Shown piece by piece: positions 52,991-62,952 of a stretch of DNA of 64,000 nt. Positions within the stretch are counted from its first letter, which is position 1, and every line of letters starts with the position of its first letter. The DNA is from Paracoccaceae bacterium (GTDB lineage Bacteria; Pseudomonadota; Alphaproteobacteria; Rhodobacterales; Rhodobacteraceae). The stretch lies in the NCBI GenBank assembly GCA_026417295.1, contig JAOADN010000005.1, positions 1 through 64,000 of the forward strand, in the 5' to 3' direction. The position numbers were made by a program, and so were the translations under genes. The notes under the pieces are model-generated. The model saw nothing but the letters and a program-made list of their open reading frames with translations, had not been told where the DNA came from and did no database searches.

Positions 52991-54205
52991 TCAGGCCGCC
53001 GGCGGGCCGGCGACGATCCCCCGGTCGTGCAGGGCGCCGATGGCCCCCGAGGGCAGGCCCAGAAGCTCGGCCAGGACGGCATCCGTGTCGGCCCCGAGCG
53101 CGGGCGCCGGCCGCTGCGCCCGGCGCGCCTCGCCGGCGATGCGCGCGACGGCCCCCGCGGCAAGGTGCCGGCCCACGCCCGGCGTCCCGATCACCTCGAA
53201 CAGCGGATTGGCGGTCGAGACCCGCGGGTCCTCCGCCAGCAGGCCCCGCACCGTCCGGTATTCGCCCCAGCACACGCCGTGCCGGTCGAAGGCCTCCGCC
53301 ACCTCGGCCAGTCCGCGCCCCTCGAACCACAGCGCGACCAGCGCGCCGATCAGGTCGCGCCCGCGGAAGCGGTCCTCCTCGTCCGCGAAGTCCAGGCCCG
53401 TCGCCGCCTCCAGCGCCGCGATGCCCGGCCCGATCCCGCAGGCGGCGACCAGCGCCTGCCACTGCCGGCCCGAGATCGCCGCCACCATCACCCGCCGCCC
53501 GTCCGCGGTCACGAAATCCCGGCCGAAGGCGCCATAGATGTCGTTGCCGATGGCCGGCCGGTCCCGCTCCAGAAGCTCCGCCTCGGCCAGGACGCCGAGA
53601 TGCGACAGGGTCGCGAAGGCCACGTCCGACAGGGCGATGCGCAGCGCCGCGCCCGCCCCCGTGGCCTGCCGGCGCAGCATCGCCGCCGCCAGGGCGGTGC
53701 TGGCCTGAAGGGCGCAGGCGATGTCCCAGGCGGGCAGCGCATGGTTCACCGGCGGCCCGCCAGGCTGCCCGGTCATCGCCGGATAGCCGGTGGCGCAGTT
53801 CACCGTGTAGTCGACCGCCGTCGAGCCGTCCGGGTTGCCCTCGATGACGCAGCTGATCATGTCGGCGCGGCGCGCCGCCAGCACCTCGTGGGCCAGCCAG
53901 GGCACGGCGATGTTGGTCAGCAGCACCCCCGCCTGCGCCGCCGTCGCCAGCGCCGCCACCAGCTCGCGCCCCTCGGGCGCACGGATGTCCACCGCGACCG
54001 AGCGCTTGCCCTTGTTCAGCCCCGTCCAGTACAGGCTGCGCCCGCCGGGCATCCGCGGCATCCGGTTGTAGTCGATGCCGCCCCCGATCGGGTCGATGCG
54101 GATGACCTCGGCGCCGTACTGCGCCAGCGTCAGCCCGCAGAGCGGGGCGGCGATGAAGGCCGAGCTCTCGATGACCTTCAGCCCGTCGAGCAACCCGTAG
54201 GTCAT
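52991..54205 (-). CDS. CaiB/BaiF-family CoA-transferase
   Basis: This is a 404-residue type III CoA-transferase. N-terminal [30 protein letters not shown] is followed by the catalytic Asp161 in [10 protein letters not shown]. The acyl group is unknown. I chose the ATG at 54205; a longer start at 54247 would run towards the tRNA. No dehydratase or acyl-CoA dehydrogenase is adjacent. Its 3' end faces the GC repeat. Confidence 0.9.
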   Translation of the reverse strand: MTYGLLDGLKVIESSAFIAAPLCGLTLAQYGAEVIRIDPIGGGIDYNRMPRMPGGRSLYWTGLNKGKRSVAVDIRAPEGRELVAALATAAQAGVLLTNIAVPWLAHEVLAARRADMISCVIEGNPDGSTAVDYTVNCATGYPAMTGQPGGPPVNHALPAWDIACALQASTALAAAMLRRQATGAGAALRIALSDVAFATLSHLGVLAEAELLERDRPAIGNDIYGAFGRDFVTADGRRVMVAAISGRQWQALVAACGIGPGIAALEAATGLDFADEEDRFRGRDLIGALVALWFEGRGLAEVAEAFDRHGVCWGEYRTVRGLLAEDPRVSTANPLFEVIGTPGVGRHLAAGAVARIAGEARRAQRPAPALGADTDAVLAELLGLPSGAIGALHDRGIVAGPPAA

Positions 54206-54258
54206 CTGGCGTTCCCCGGCCTTCCCGTCGATCCCGGCCGGCGGCATCTCCGGTAACG

Positions 54259-54335
54259 TGGCGCACCCGACAGGATTCGAACCTGTGACCTCTGCCTTCG
54301 GAGGGCAGCACTCTATCCAGCTGAGCTACGGGTGC
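54259..54335 (-). tRNA. tRNA-Arg(CCG)
   Basis: A complete 77-base cloverleaf is present. The acceptor stem GCACCCG pairs with CGGGTGC. The anticodon arm CTGCC-CTCCGAA-GGCAG gives anticodon CCG (reads CGG), and the T-arm is ACAGG-TTCGAAT-CCTGT. Discriminator G is followed by an encoded CCA. Confidence 0.96.
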
Positions 54336-54533
54336 CTCGCGCGCCCCTATAGACCGCCGCGCCGGGCCGGGCAACGGGGAACTGCGCGGCAGAACTCCGC
54401 CGGTCCCCGCCCCGCCCGGGGCGCGTCGAGGGCACCCGCGCTTGCCACGCGAGCGGCGAATCGGGTTCAAATGCGCGGATGGCCCGCGGCCGGGCGAAGG
54501 CCCGCGCGTGCTCCGGGGGGATGGAGTATCTGG

Positions 54534-56690
54534 ATGAGGGTGACCGCCAGGTCCGGCCTTGCGCGCGGCCTTGTGCTGCTTGCCGCGGCCGGAACGCTCG
54601 CGGCCTGCAGGGGCGGCGGGCTGACCGGCTTCGAGAACCCCAACGATCCCCCCGCCCCGCGCGACGGCAGCGTGCTGTCGGCCTTCTTCCGGCAGGCCTT
54701 CTCGCCCGCCGAGGTCGCCGCCGCCCTCCCGCTCCTGACCGATGACGCGCGCTATACCCGCCAGCAGAACACCTGGTCCTTCACGGATTCGCAGGGCGCG
54801 CCGACCAGCCCGTTCTACGACAGCTTTCCCCTGCGCAATTCCGGGGCTGCCTTTGCCCATGCCACCGGCCTGACCGGCGCGGGCCAGACCGTCGTCGTCG
54901 TCGACGCGGGCTTCCGCGCCAGCCACGAGGCGATCGCCGGCCGCGTCGCGGCCACGATCGGCGCGGTCGGTCAGGACAGCCACGGCACCTCGGTCGCCTC
55001 GGTGGTGGCCGGCAACTCGGCCACGATGACCGGCATCGCGCCGGGCGCGATGGTGGCCCTCGGCAGCTACGCCACCCTTTCGACCCTGACCGCCGCGACG
55101 ACCTACGCCGACAGCGTGAATGCCGTCGCCCAGAACAATTCCTGGGGCTATGTCGATGCGCCCGTGGGGCAGACCTCCTACCAGGACATCCTCGGCGGCC
55201 CGGCGGGCGCGGGCTACGAGGCGGCGCTGCGCAGCTACCTGTCCGGGGCCGCCGGCGGCGTCGTCGTGTTCTCCGTGTCCAACCGGTCGGGGGCGCGCAA
55301 TGCCGGCCTGATGGAAGCGCTGCCCTGGGTCCTGCCCGACCTCGAGAAGGGCTGGATCGCAGCGGCGAACGCCGTCCCCACGATGTCGGGCGATACCGTC
55401 ACCTCGGTCCAGATGATCTCGGCCCCCTGCATGGAGGCCGCCCGCTGGTGCCTTCTGGCCGACGGAACCTGGCAGGCCGCCACCGCCGACAGCGATACCG
55501 CCTACGGGCTGGTGACCGGGTCCTCCTTCGCCGCGCCCCAGGTCTCGGGCGCGCTCGCCCTGCTTGCCCAGGCCTTCCCCGGGCTCGGGCCGCAGGACCT
55601 GCGCCTGCGCCTGCTCGCCTCGGCCCAGGACGACTTCTTCGTGCCCGACGCCTCGGTCGAACTGGCCGCAGGCTTCACCAAGGGCTACTCCTGGCGCTAC
55701 GGCATGGGCTTCCTCGACATCCGCGCCGCGCTCCTGCCCATCGGGACGACGTCCATGACCATGGCCGACGGCCGCGTGGTGGCAACCGGGGCGGCCCGCA
55801 TGACCGCCGGTTCGGCCATGGGCGATGCGGTGACGAAGGCGCTGTCGGGCATCGACATCGCCGTCACCGACAGCCTCGGGGCGGGCTTTGCCATGCCCGG
55901 CGAGGCGCTCGTCACCCGCAGCGCGCCCGCCCCGCTGGTGGCCGGGCTGCGCGCCGCGGCCTTCTCGGGCGATCTCAGGCTGCGCCGGATGGCCGCGCCC
56001 GGGGCCGCTTCCCTGGCCTTCGACGCCTTTCCCGGCCGGACGCTCGCCTTCGCCGCGCCCGAGGGCGGCGCCCATGGCGCCATCCTCCTGCCCGGCGCCG
56101 GCAGCTACGGCCTGGCCCTCGGCCATTCCCTCACCGCGGGCGACACGCGGCTCGACCTCGGGCTCCGGCTGGCCAGCGACGGCGGGCAGCTCGTCGGGCT
56201 TGCCCCCGGCGCCGGGGCCGACCTCGCCGGGCTGGCCTTCGGCCTGACGCAGGAGACGGGGGGCGGCTTCCTGCGCCTGGCAGGCGAGGCCGGGATCGCG
56301 CGGATCGCCGCGCCTGCCGGGGTCAGCCGCATCTCGGGCGCGGGCTATGACAGCCTCGCCCTCGGCGCGGGTGCCTACGACGTCTTCGCCCGCGGCGACC
56401 GGCTGACCCTCGGCATCGGCATGCCGCTGGCCATGCGCTCGGGCACGGTGCGGATGACCCTGCCCGTCGCCGTCGCCGCCAGCGCCGCCGGCGGCCCGGC
56501 CACCGAGAGCCGCAGCATCGACATCGGCCTCGCGCCCGAGGACCGCCAGATCGACCTGTCGCTCGACTACCAGGTGCCGGTCGGCCAGGGCACCGAGATC
56601 CTGTTCGGCCTGCGCCATGCCGAGAATTTCGGCAACCAGGCCGGAATCAGCGATACCGGCGGGGTCCTCGCCATCCAGATCAGCTTCTGA
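54534..56690 (+). CDS. Lipidated subtilase (S8) autotransporter
   Basis: This is a 718-residue surface protease. The signal peptide ends in lipobox LAAC (Cys25). The S8 peptidase domain covers about residues 110-390, with Asp124 (VVVVDAGF), His150 ([13 protein letters not shown]), oxyanion Asn250 and Ser331 ([14 protein letters not shown]). The C-terminal 280 residues are Gly/Ala/Leu-rich strands ending in AIQISF, like an autotransporter barrel with terminal Phe. The layout resembles NalP of Neisseria and SphB1 of Bordetella, lipoprotein proteases that process surface proteins. GGAG precedes the ATG. It lies right after the tRNA-Arg on the other strand. Confidence 0.85.
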   Translation: MRVTARSGLARGLVLLAAAGTLAACRGGGLTGFENPNDPPAPRDGSVLSAFFRQAFSPAEVAAALPLLTDDARYTRQQNTWSFTDSQGAPTSPFYDSFPLRNSGAAFAHATGLTGAGQTVVVVDAGFRASHEAIAGRVAATIGAVGQDSHGTSVASVVAGNSATMTGIAPGAMVALGSYATLSTLTAATTYADSVNAVAQNNSWGYVDAPVGQTSYQDILGGPAGAGYEAALRSYLSGAAGGVVVFSVSNRSGARNAGLMEALPWVLPDLEKGWIAAANAVPTMSGDTVTSVQMISAPCMEAARWCLLADGTWQAATADSDTAYGLVTGSSFAAPQVSGALALLAQAFPGLGPQDLRLRLLASAQDDFFVPDASVELAAGFTKGYSWRYGMGFLDIRAALLPIGTTSMTMADGRVVATGAARMTAGSAMGDAVTKALSGIDIAVTDSLGAGFAMPGEALVTRSAPAPLVAGLRAAAFSGDLRLRRMAAPGAASLAFDAFPGRTLAFAAPEGGAHGAILLPGAGSYGLALGHSLTAGDTRLDLGLRLASDGGQLVGLAPGAGADLAGLAFGLTQETGGGFLRLAGEAGIARIAAPAGVSRISGAGYDSLALGAGAYDVFARGDRLTLGIGMPLAMRSGTVRMTLPVAVAASAAGGPATESRSIDIGLAPEDRQIDLSLDYQVPVGQGTEILFGLRHAENFGNQAGISDTGGVLAIQISF

Positions 56691-56698
56691 CCCGCGCC

Positions 56699-57574
56699 CT
56701 AGTCGCCCAGCGGGACGGCCAGGACGCGCCCCTCGTAGGGGGCGCCGGCCGTGTTGTCGACGGCCATGACATACATCACCCTGCCGTCCGGGGCGAAGGT
56801 CAGGTTGGGCGCCGCCGTCGCGCCGGTGTCATGCACGCGCACCAGCGTGCCGTCCGGCGCCACCTCGAGGATCCGCCCCGAGGAATACTGGCCGACGAAG
56901 AAGTTGCCGTTCGGCCCCAGCTTGATCCCGTCCGGATAGGCGCCCGCATCCTCGCCCATCCGGTAGAGCCGGATGAAGAGGCGCCGGTCCTCCAGCCCGC
57001 CATCCGCCCCCACCGCGAACGAGATCACGCGCCCCGCCTCGGATTCGTTCACGTAAAGGCGCCCGTCCGGCCCGAAGGCCACGCCGTTGGCATAATGCAG
57101 GTCGTCGGCGACCGGGCGGGCCACCCCGTCCGGCGTGACATGCACGATCCGACCGACGATGGGGCCCGCCTCCCATGGCCCCGAGAGCGAGACATAGGCC
57201 CCGCCCCGGCCGTCGGGCGCCCCGTCGTTCGGCCCCTGCAACGCCCCGCCCCCGGCATCGGCATCGATCACCCGCAGCGTCTCGCCCGCCTGCGAGATGA
57301 CGGCCAGCGTGCCGCTGTCGTAGCATGTCACCAGCCAGTCCGCGCCGAAGGGAATGACGGCCGAGGGGCCGCAGCCCTCCTGCCGCCAGAGGGTGCGGCG
57401 GGCCTTGCCGTCCCAGGCGGTGACCTCGTTGCCGGCATACTGGGCATAGACCAGCGTCGATCCGGCCATGACCGGCCCCTCGGGAAAGAGCGCATGGTCG
57501 TCGATCACCCCCGTCTCGGCCCCGGCCGGCGCCGCAAGCCAGGCGGCCAGGACTGCAATCGGCATGCGGGACAT
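56699..57574 (-). CDS. Exported SMP-30/gluconolactonase-like protein
   Basis: This is a 291-residue propeller protein. A signal peptide (MSRMPIAVLAAWLAAPAGAE) makes it periplasmic, unlike the cytoplasmic homologue at 51.9 kb. Motifs are FPEGPVM, QGPNDGAPDGRGG, ANGVAFGPDGRLYVNE and YPDGIKLGPNGNF. A periplasmic lactonase acting after a PQQ-type sugar dehydrogenase is possible but unproven. GGGGGGAGG precedes the ATG. It converges with the autotransporter gene. Confidence 0.82.
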   Translation of the reverse strand: MSRMPIAVLAAWLAAPAGAETGVIDDHALFPEGPVMAGSTLVYAQYAGNEVTAWDGKARRTLWRQEGCGPSAVIPFGADWLVTCYDSGTLAVISQAGETLRVIDADAGGGALQGPNDGAPDGRGGAYVSLSGPWEAGPIVGRIVHVTPDGVARPVADDLHYANGVAFGPDGRLYVNESEAGRVISFAVGADGGLEDRRLFIRLYRMGEDAGAYPDGIKLGPNGNFFVGQYSSGRILEVAPDGTLVRVHDTGATAAPNLTFAPDGRVMYVMAVDNTAGAPYEGRVLAVPLGD

Positions 57575-57689
57575 GGCGTCCTCCCCCCTTCCCGGTGAAG
57601 CCTGCCGCCAGTCAAGACCCGCAGGCGGGCCGCAGGCAAGCCGAATCGCATGCCGGCCGCCCGCGCCCCCTGCGCCCGCCGGGCTGCGG

Positions 57690-58910
57690 CTAGCCGAAAA
57701 GGTCGTGGCAAAGCTCCAGCGCCTCGACCAGCGCGTCCACCTCGGCCGTCGTGTTGTAAAGGCCGAAGGACGCCCGGCAGGTCGCGCTGACCCCCAGATG
57801 CGCCATCAGCGGCATCGCGCAGTGGGTGCCTGCGCGCACCGCGATCCCGCGCTGGTCCAGCACGGTTGACAGGTCGTGCGCATGGGCCGGGCCGTCCAGG
57901 GTGAAGCTGAATATGGCGCCCTTGTCCTTCGACGTGCCCTGCAGGTTCAGCCAGTTCAGGCCGCGGAACCGCTCCATCGCGTAGTCGCGCAAGGCCGCCT
58001 CGTGGGCGGCCACGTTCTCCATCCCGAGGCCCATGAGGTAGTCGAGCGCCACGCCCATGCCGATCTGCTGGACGATGCCGGGGGTTCCGGCCTCGAACTT
58101 CATCGGCGGGTCGTTCCAGGTCACGCTCTCGCGCGTCACCTCGCGGATCATGTCGCCGCCGCCAAGGAAGGGGCGCATCTCGGCCATCCGCGCCTTCGCG
58201 ATCCAGATCGCGCCCGATCCGCTCGGCCCGTAAAGCTTGTGCCCGGTGATCGCGTAGAAATCGCAGTGCAGGTCCGGCACGCTGACCGGCGCATGGACCG
58301 CCCCCTGCGAGCCGTCCACCAGCACCGGCACGCCCCTTTCGTGCGCCGCCCGGCCGATCGCGGCCACGTCCACGCGCGCGCCGGTCACGTTCGACATCTG
58401 CGTCACCGCGACAAGCCGCGTCCTGGGCCCGATCGCGTCGATCACCTTCTGCGGGTCAAGCCCGCCATCGGGCTCCGGCTCGACCCATTTCAGCACCACG
58501 CCCTGCCTTTCGCGCAGGAAATGCCAGGGCACGATGTTGGCGTGATGTTCAAGGACCGACAGCACGATCTCGTCGCCCGCCTGCATCCGCGGCGCGGCCC
58601 AGGCGTAGGAGACAAGGTTGATCCCCTCGGTCGTGCCGGTCGTGAACACGATCTCCTCGGGGTCGGGCAGGCCGAGGAAGCGCGCCACGATCCCGCGCAC
58701 GCCCTCGTAGCGCTCGGTCGCGATCGTCGAAAGCGTGTGCAGGCCGCGGTGGACGTTGGCATAGTCCTCCTCGTAGACCTGCGTCATCGCGTCGATCACC
58801 ACGCGCGGCTTCTGCGCGCTGGCGCCGTTGTCGAGGTAGACGAGCGGCCGCCCGTTCACCTTGCGCGACAGGATCGGAAAGTCGCCGCGGATCCTCTGCA
58901 CGTCATACAC
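57690..58910 (-). CDS. sufS: Cysteine desulfurase SufS
   Basis: This is a 406-residue PLP enzyme that takes sulfur from cysteine as a persulfide for Fe-S assembly. The PLP lysine is Lys225 (ITGHKLYGPSG) and the persulfide cysteine Cys364 (RAGTHCAMP, where many homologues read RAGHHC). It is the last gene of the suf operon and its start overlaps the upstream YIP1-family gene by eight bases. Confidence 0.95.
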   Translation of the reverse strand: MYDVQRIRGDFPILSRKVNGRPLVYLDNGASAQKPRVVIDAMTQVYEEDYANVHRGLHTLSTIATERYEGVRGIVARFLGLPDPEEIVFTTGTTEGINLVSYAWAAPRMQAGDEIVLSVLEHHANIVPWHFLRERQGVVLKWVEPEPDGGLDPQKVIDAIGPRTRLVAVTQMSNVTGARVDVAAIGRAAHERGVPVLVDGSQGAVHAPVSVPDLHCDFYAITGHKLYGPSGSGAIWIAKARMAEMRPFLGGGDMIREVTRESVTWNDPPMKFEAGTPGIVQQIGMGVALDYLMGLGMENVAAHEAALRDYAMERFRGLNWLNLQGTSKDKGAIFSFTLDGPAHAHDLSTVLDQRGIAVRAGTHCAMPLMAHLGVSATCRASFGLYNTTAEVDALVEALELCHDLFG

Positions 58911-59511
58911 CTGCGGGCACCTCCGGCAGTTCCGGCACCAGCCCCAGCACCGACAGGATCAGGACCATGAGGAAGGCGCCGGCGAAGAGACCGGCCACCA
59001 CGCCGGCCAGCGTCCGGCCGGCCGAGCGGAAGCCGTTCGCCTCGGCGGTGAAGGCGGTGAGATACCAGAAGAACAGGCCCACCGACAGGATCCCCGCAAC
59101 CAGCGACAGGGCGGGCAGGACAAGCAGCACGGCCACCAGCCCCAGCTGGACGACCAGCAGCACGAATTCCAGCCAGGCCGCCAGCAGCAGGCCGTCGGCA
59201 AAGCGCGCCGTGCCGCCGAACCAGCCCGCAACCACCGACATGCCGAAGGCCAGGCCCAGGATCAGCAGCCCCTGCGTCGTCGCCGCGGCAAGCGGGCTGC
59301 GCATCATCGTCTCGACCGGGTTCGACGGATCGGCCGGCGCCGCCAGCAGCAGAAGCTGCGACATGAGCAGGCTCAGCACCACCACGGTCCCGGCCGCCAG
59401 CCAGCGCGCCTCGACCGGAAGGCCCAGCGCCAGCAGCCCGCGCGCCCCGGCGCGGGGATCGCCGAGCGTCGTCCGCAGGAGCGGCAGGACCGGGGCGAAG
59501 GGGCCGCTCAT
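58903..59511 (-). CDS. YIP1-family membrane protein (second of two)
   Basis: This is a 202-residue inner-membrane protein with about five hydrophobic segments and the YIP1-type FGMSVVAGWFGGTARFADGLLL core. The ATG at 59511 overlaps the stop of the preceding YIP1-like gene (ATGA). Its function is unknown. Its place between sufD and sufS with overlapping ends suggests co-translation with the suf genes. Confidence 0.78.
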   Translation of the reverse strand: MSGPFAPVLPLLRTTLGDPRAGARGLLALGLPVEARWLAAGTVVVLSLLMSQLLLLAAPADPSNPVETMMRSPLAAATTQGLLILGLAFGMSVVAGWFGGTARFADGLLLAAWLEFVLLVVQLGLVAVLLVLPALSLVAGILSVGLFFWYLTAFTAEANGFRSAGRTLAGVVAGLFAGAFLMVLILSVLGLVPELPEVPAGV

Positions 59512-60002
59512 GCCGGCTGCCCCCCGAAGGCGGCCGCCCGCAGCCCGCCGAACCAGATCCACAGGAAGGCCCCGAAGACCACGGCCCCCGACAGCGTCAG
59601 GGCCGGCCCCGGCCCGGCAAGCCCGGCGATCAGGCCCTGCACCAGCATCAGCGGCGAGACGGCGAGCAGCGCCCAGAACAGCGCCAGCCGCGCGCCATGG
59701 GCGCTTCCCCGCCCGCCCATCAGGCGTGCGACCAGATGGCTGGCCCAGGCGACGGCGTAGGCGACAAGCGGCATGACGAAGACCGCGGCCATCAGCCGCC
59801 CCGCGACCAGCGCCTCCAGCGGCACCGTCGGGTCCAGCAAGGCCGCCCGCCGGGCCGGGGCCAGGCCGGCCACGAAGATCAGCGCCGCGGCCAGCATCAG
59901 CACGGCAGCCGCGCGGTCCTCGCGCGGGCCCTGCGCCAGCATCCGGCGCATGACCCCGCCGGGGTCGCGGTAGCTCTGCAGGATGTCCGTGGTGACTGCC
60001 AT
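59508..60002 (-). CDS. YIP1-family membrane protein (first of two)
   Basis: This is a 164-residue inner-membrane protein with about four hydrophobic segments (VAYAVAWASHLVARLMGGRG in the middle). Starting MAVTTDILQSYRDPGGVMRRML, it resembles YIP1-family proteins of Rhodobacteraceae. It follows sufD by 25 bases and is coupled to its neighbour of the same type. The two may be a heteromeric pair. Confidence 0.75.
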   Translation of the reverse strand: MAVTTDILQSYRDPGGVMRRMLAQGPREDRAAAVLMLAAALIFVAGLAPARRAALLDPTVPLEALVAGRLMAAVFVMPLVAYAVAWASHLVARLMGGRGSAHGARLALFWALLAVSPLMLVQGLIAGLAGPGPALTLSGAVVFGAFLWIWFGGLRAAAFGGQPA

Positions 60003-60027
60003 GGCCTACCGCCGCCGCCTTCCCGCC

Positions 60028-61328
60028 TCAGGCCCGGTGGCGGGCGAGCCAGGCCTCGAGCCGCTCCACGATCGCCTGCCGCAGCGCCTCGTCCTCGATC
60101 TCGCCGATCGCGTCGGCCAGGAACGACAGGACAAGCAGCGTGACGGCCGCATCCCGCGGCACCCCGCGCGAGCGCAGGTAGAACAGCGCCGTCGCGTCCA
60201 GCGCGCCGGTGGTCGAGCCGTGGCTGCACTTCACGTCGTCGGCGTGTATCTCCAGCTCCGGCTTGGCCAGGAACTGGCTGTCCTCGTCCAGAAGCAGCGC
60301 CTGGCTGATCTGGTAGCCGTCGGTCTTCTGCGCCCCCGGCCTGACCAGGATCTTGCCCTGGAACACGCCCACGGCGCCGTGCCGCAGCACCTTCTTGAAG
60401 ACCTGCCGGCTCTCGCAGCCCACCGCGTCATGGGTGACAAAGACCGTGTCGTCATGGTGGAAGGCGCCTGTCGCCCCGTCGCCCAGGGCCGCGCCGGCCA
60501 CATGCGCAACGGCCCCCGCCCCCGCCAGCTCGATCACCGCCTCGTTGCGCGTCAGCACGCCGTTCATCGCCAGGGTGAAGGACTTGAACAGCGCCCCCGC
60601 CCCGACCCGCGCGAAGATGTGGGTCGCCGCGCGCCGCCCGTGGTCGCGGCCCTGCACGCGGACATGGTGGAACCGCCCGCCCGCGGCGACATCGACCTCC
60701 ATCACCGCGTTCAGCCGCGCCGCTGCCGTGCCCGTCTCCAGCAGCGTCACCTCCGCCCCCGGCTCGACCCGGATGCAGTGGTGCAGCACCGCGTCGGATG
60801 CCGCCGCGCGCCGCTCGTGGACCAGGCAGACGGGCCTTGCCGCGCGGCCCGTCACCCGCATCAGGATCCCGTCGGTCGCCGCGCCCGTGTTCAGCGCCGC
60901 CAGCGGGCGCGGCACCGCCGCCTGTCCCGCCGCCTCGAGCGTGCCGTAGATCCCCTGCGCCCAGTGGATGTCGGCCCGGTCGGCCTCGGCCAGCCGCGTG
61001 ATCTCGACCCCGGCCAGATCCAGGGGCCCCGAGCGGGCGGGATCGAAGACGCCATCGACGAAGACGATCTCCAGCCGGTCCGTTCCGGCGAAGACATGGG
61101 CTTCCCGCGGATCGAAGGGCGCGCCTGCCGCCGGCGCGGGCGCGGCAAGATCCGCAGGATCGGTGAAACGCCAGTATTCGTCGCGCCGCGACGGCAGGCC
61201 GAAGCCGCGCAGCCGCGCCAGAGCCTCGGCCCGCGCCGCCCGCGTGAAGCCGCCGCGCGGCAGGTCAAGCGCGGCGATGCGCGCCTCGGTCTCGGGCTGG
61301 CGCCGCGGGTCGCGTGCAAGCAGGGCCA

Positions 61329-61329
<1 letters not shown>
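60028..61329 (-). CDS. sufD: Fe-S cluster assembly scaffold subunit SufD
   Basis: This is a 433-residue SufD, a beta-helix subunit of the SufBCD scaffold. The conserved C-terminal block is KPELEIHADDVKCSHGSTTGALD, followed by LFYLRSRGVPRDAA. The N-terminus has GLPSRRDEYWRFTD. The ATG at 61329 shares one base with the sufC stop (TGATG). Confidence 0.94.
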
Positions 61330-62084
<755 letters not shown>

Positions 62085-62107
62085 CTGATCCTCTCAGGAT
62101 GGCAGGG

Positions 62108-62242
62108 GGCGGCGACGGACCGCAGGTCCGCGCCGCGCGCAGGGGGGAAATCGGCGGCGGCGGACCGCAGGTCCGCGCCGCGCGCAGGGGGGAAATCGGC
62201 GGCGACGGACCGCAGGTCCGCGCCGCGCGCAGGGGAGAAGGG
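62108..62242. repeat. Three tandem 45-bp repeats with hairpins, upstream of sufC
   Basis: The exact 45-base period starts at 62108, 62153 and 62198. Each unit contains CGGACC-GCA-GGTCCG, able to form a tight hairpin, followed by a CGCCGCGCGCAGGGG tract. They fill the gap between the small membrane protein gene and sufC and would be transcribed in the suf mRNA. A short reading frame crosses them on the minus strand, because 45 is a multiple of three, but it has no start or ribosome binding site of its own. Confidence 0.9.
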
Positions 62243-62250
62243 CCGGCCGG

Positions 62251-62769
62251 TCAGCCGGCGGCAGGGGTCAGCCTGAAGCCCGCGCCCTGCGCGGCCAGCT
62301 CGGCCGCATAGTCGGGCGAGAACATCTCGGCCCAGAGCTCCGGCGCGTTCGAGGCCATCGCGCTCTCGCCGAAATGCATGAGCAGGCAGCCCAGCGCCAG
62401 GGCCTGCATCCGCGGCCGGGTGGACAGATGGAAGACCACCGTCAGGATGCCCGCCAGCACCAGCGCGAAGATCAGCATCCCCCGCCCGCCGAGATTGACG
62501 AAGGCCTCGGGCATCCCCTCCATCTGCGCCAGGTGGAAGTAGAGGAACCGCCCGCCGAAGACCGCGACGATCCCCGAAAGGAAGGCGATGGGCAGCATCA
62601 GGATGTCCGCGAACGACCGCCTGCGCCGCGGCTTCGTGCCGTAGCGGCGGTTGAAGGACTTCTGCGTGCGGTGACCGATCACGTCCTCGGGCTCGTACTG
62701 CCGGCCCGCGTTGATCCGCTTCAGCCGCTCCTGGAATGCGACCTTCTGGTCTACTGTCTGGACTGCCAT
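62251..62769 (-). CDS. Hypothetical membrane protein in the suf operon
   Basis: This is a 172-residue protein of unknown family. A basic N-terminal cytoplasmic stretch (FQERLKRINAGRQY, RRYGTKPRRRRSF) precedes two or three membrane segments (about 60-80, 100-120 and possibly 125-140). The ATG at 62769 begins MAVQTVDQKVAF. Longer starts upstream give an implausible Arg/Pro-rich N-terminus. It sits between the FkbM gene and the 45-bp repeats. Confidence 0.7.
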   Translation of the reverse strand: MAVQTVDQKVAFQERLKRINAGRQYEPEDVIGHRTQKSFNRRYGTKPRRRRSFADILMLPIAFLSGIVAVFGGRFLYFHLAQMEGMPEAFVNLGGRGMLIFALVLAGILTVVFHLSTRPRMQALALGCLLMHFGESAMASNAPELWAEMFSPDYAAELAAQGAGFRLTPAAG

Positions 62770-62952
62770 CCCGCGCCCCCAGCGCACCCTTGCCCGTGGC
62801 CCACCCAGCCGCCGGCTCCGGGACGCAGGGAACACCCCCATTCGGGCGGAAATCGGGATCGGAATCGGGGCATTTCGCGGCACCCGCGCCCCGATGACGC
62901 CGCAATGGGGCACAAGCTTCGCCCCCTTCGGCAGGCTTCGGCGCGGGCATGA

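Noticed and set aside
54206-54533. Integrated element beside tRNA-Arg
   Set aside because: No integrase gene and no duplicated tRNA 3' segment seen in the window.
51831-56618. 1595-codon open frame on the minus strand
   Set aside because: It runs antisense through the gluconolactonase, repeat, tRNA and protease regions and has Arg/Gly/Ala-rich composition typical of shadow frames in high-GC DNA. The real genes in this stretch are well supported.
62108-62242. Possible CRISPR array
   Set aside because: The 45-base units are contiguous with no unique spacers, only three copies exist, and no cas gene is near.
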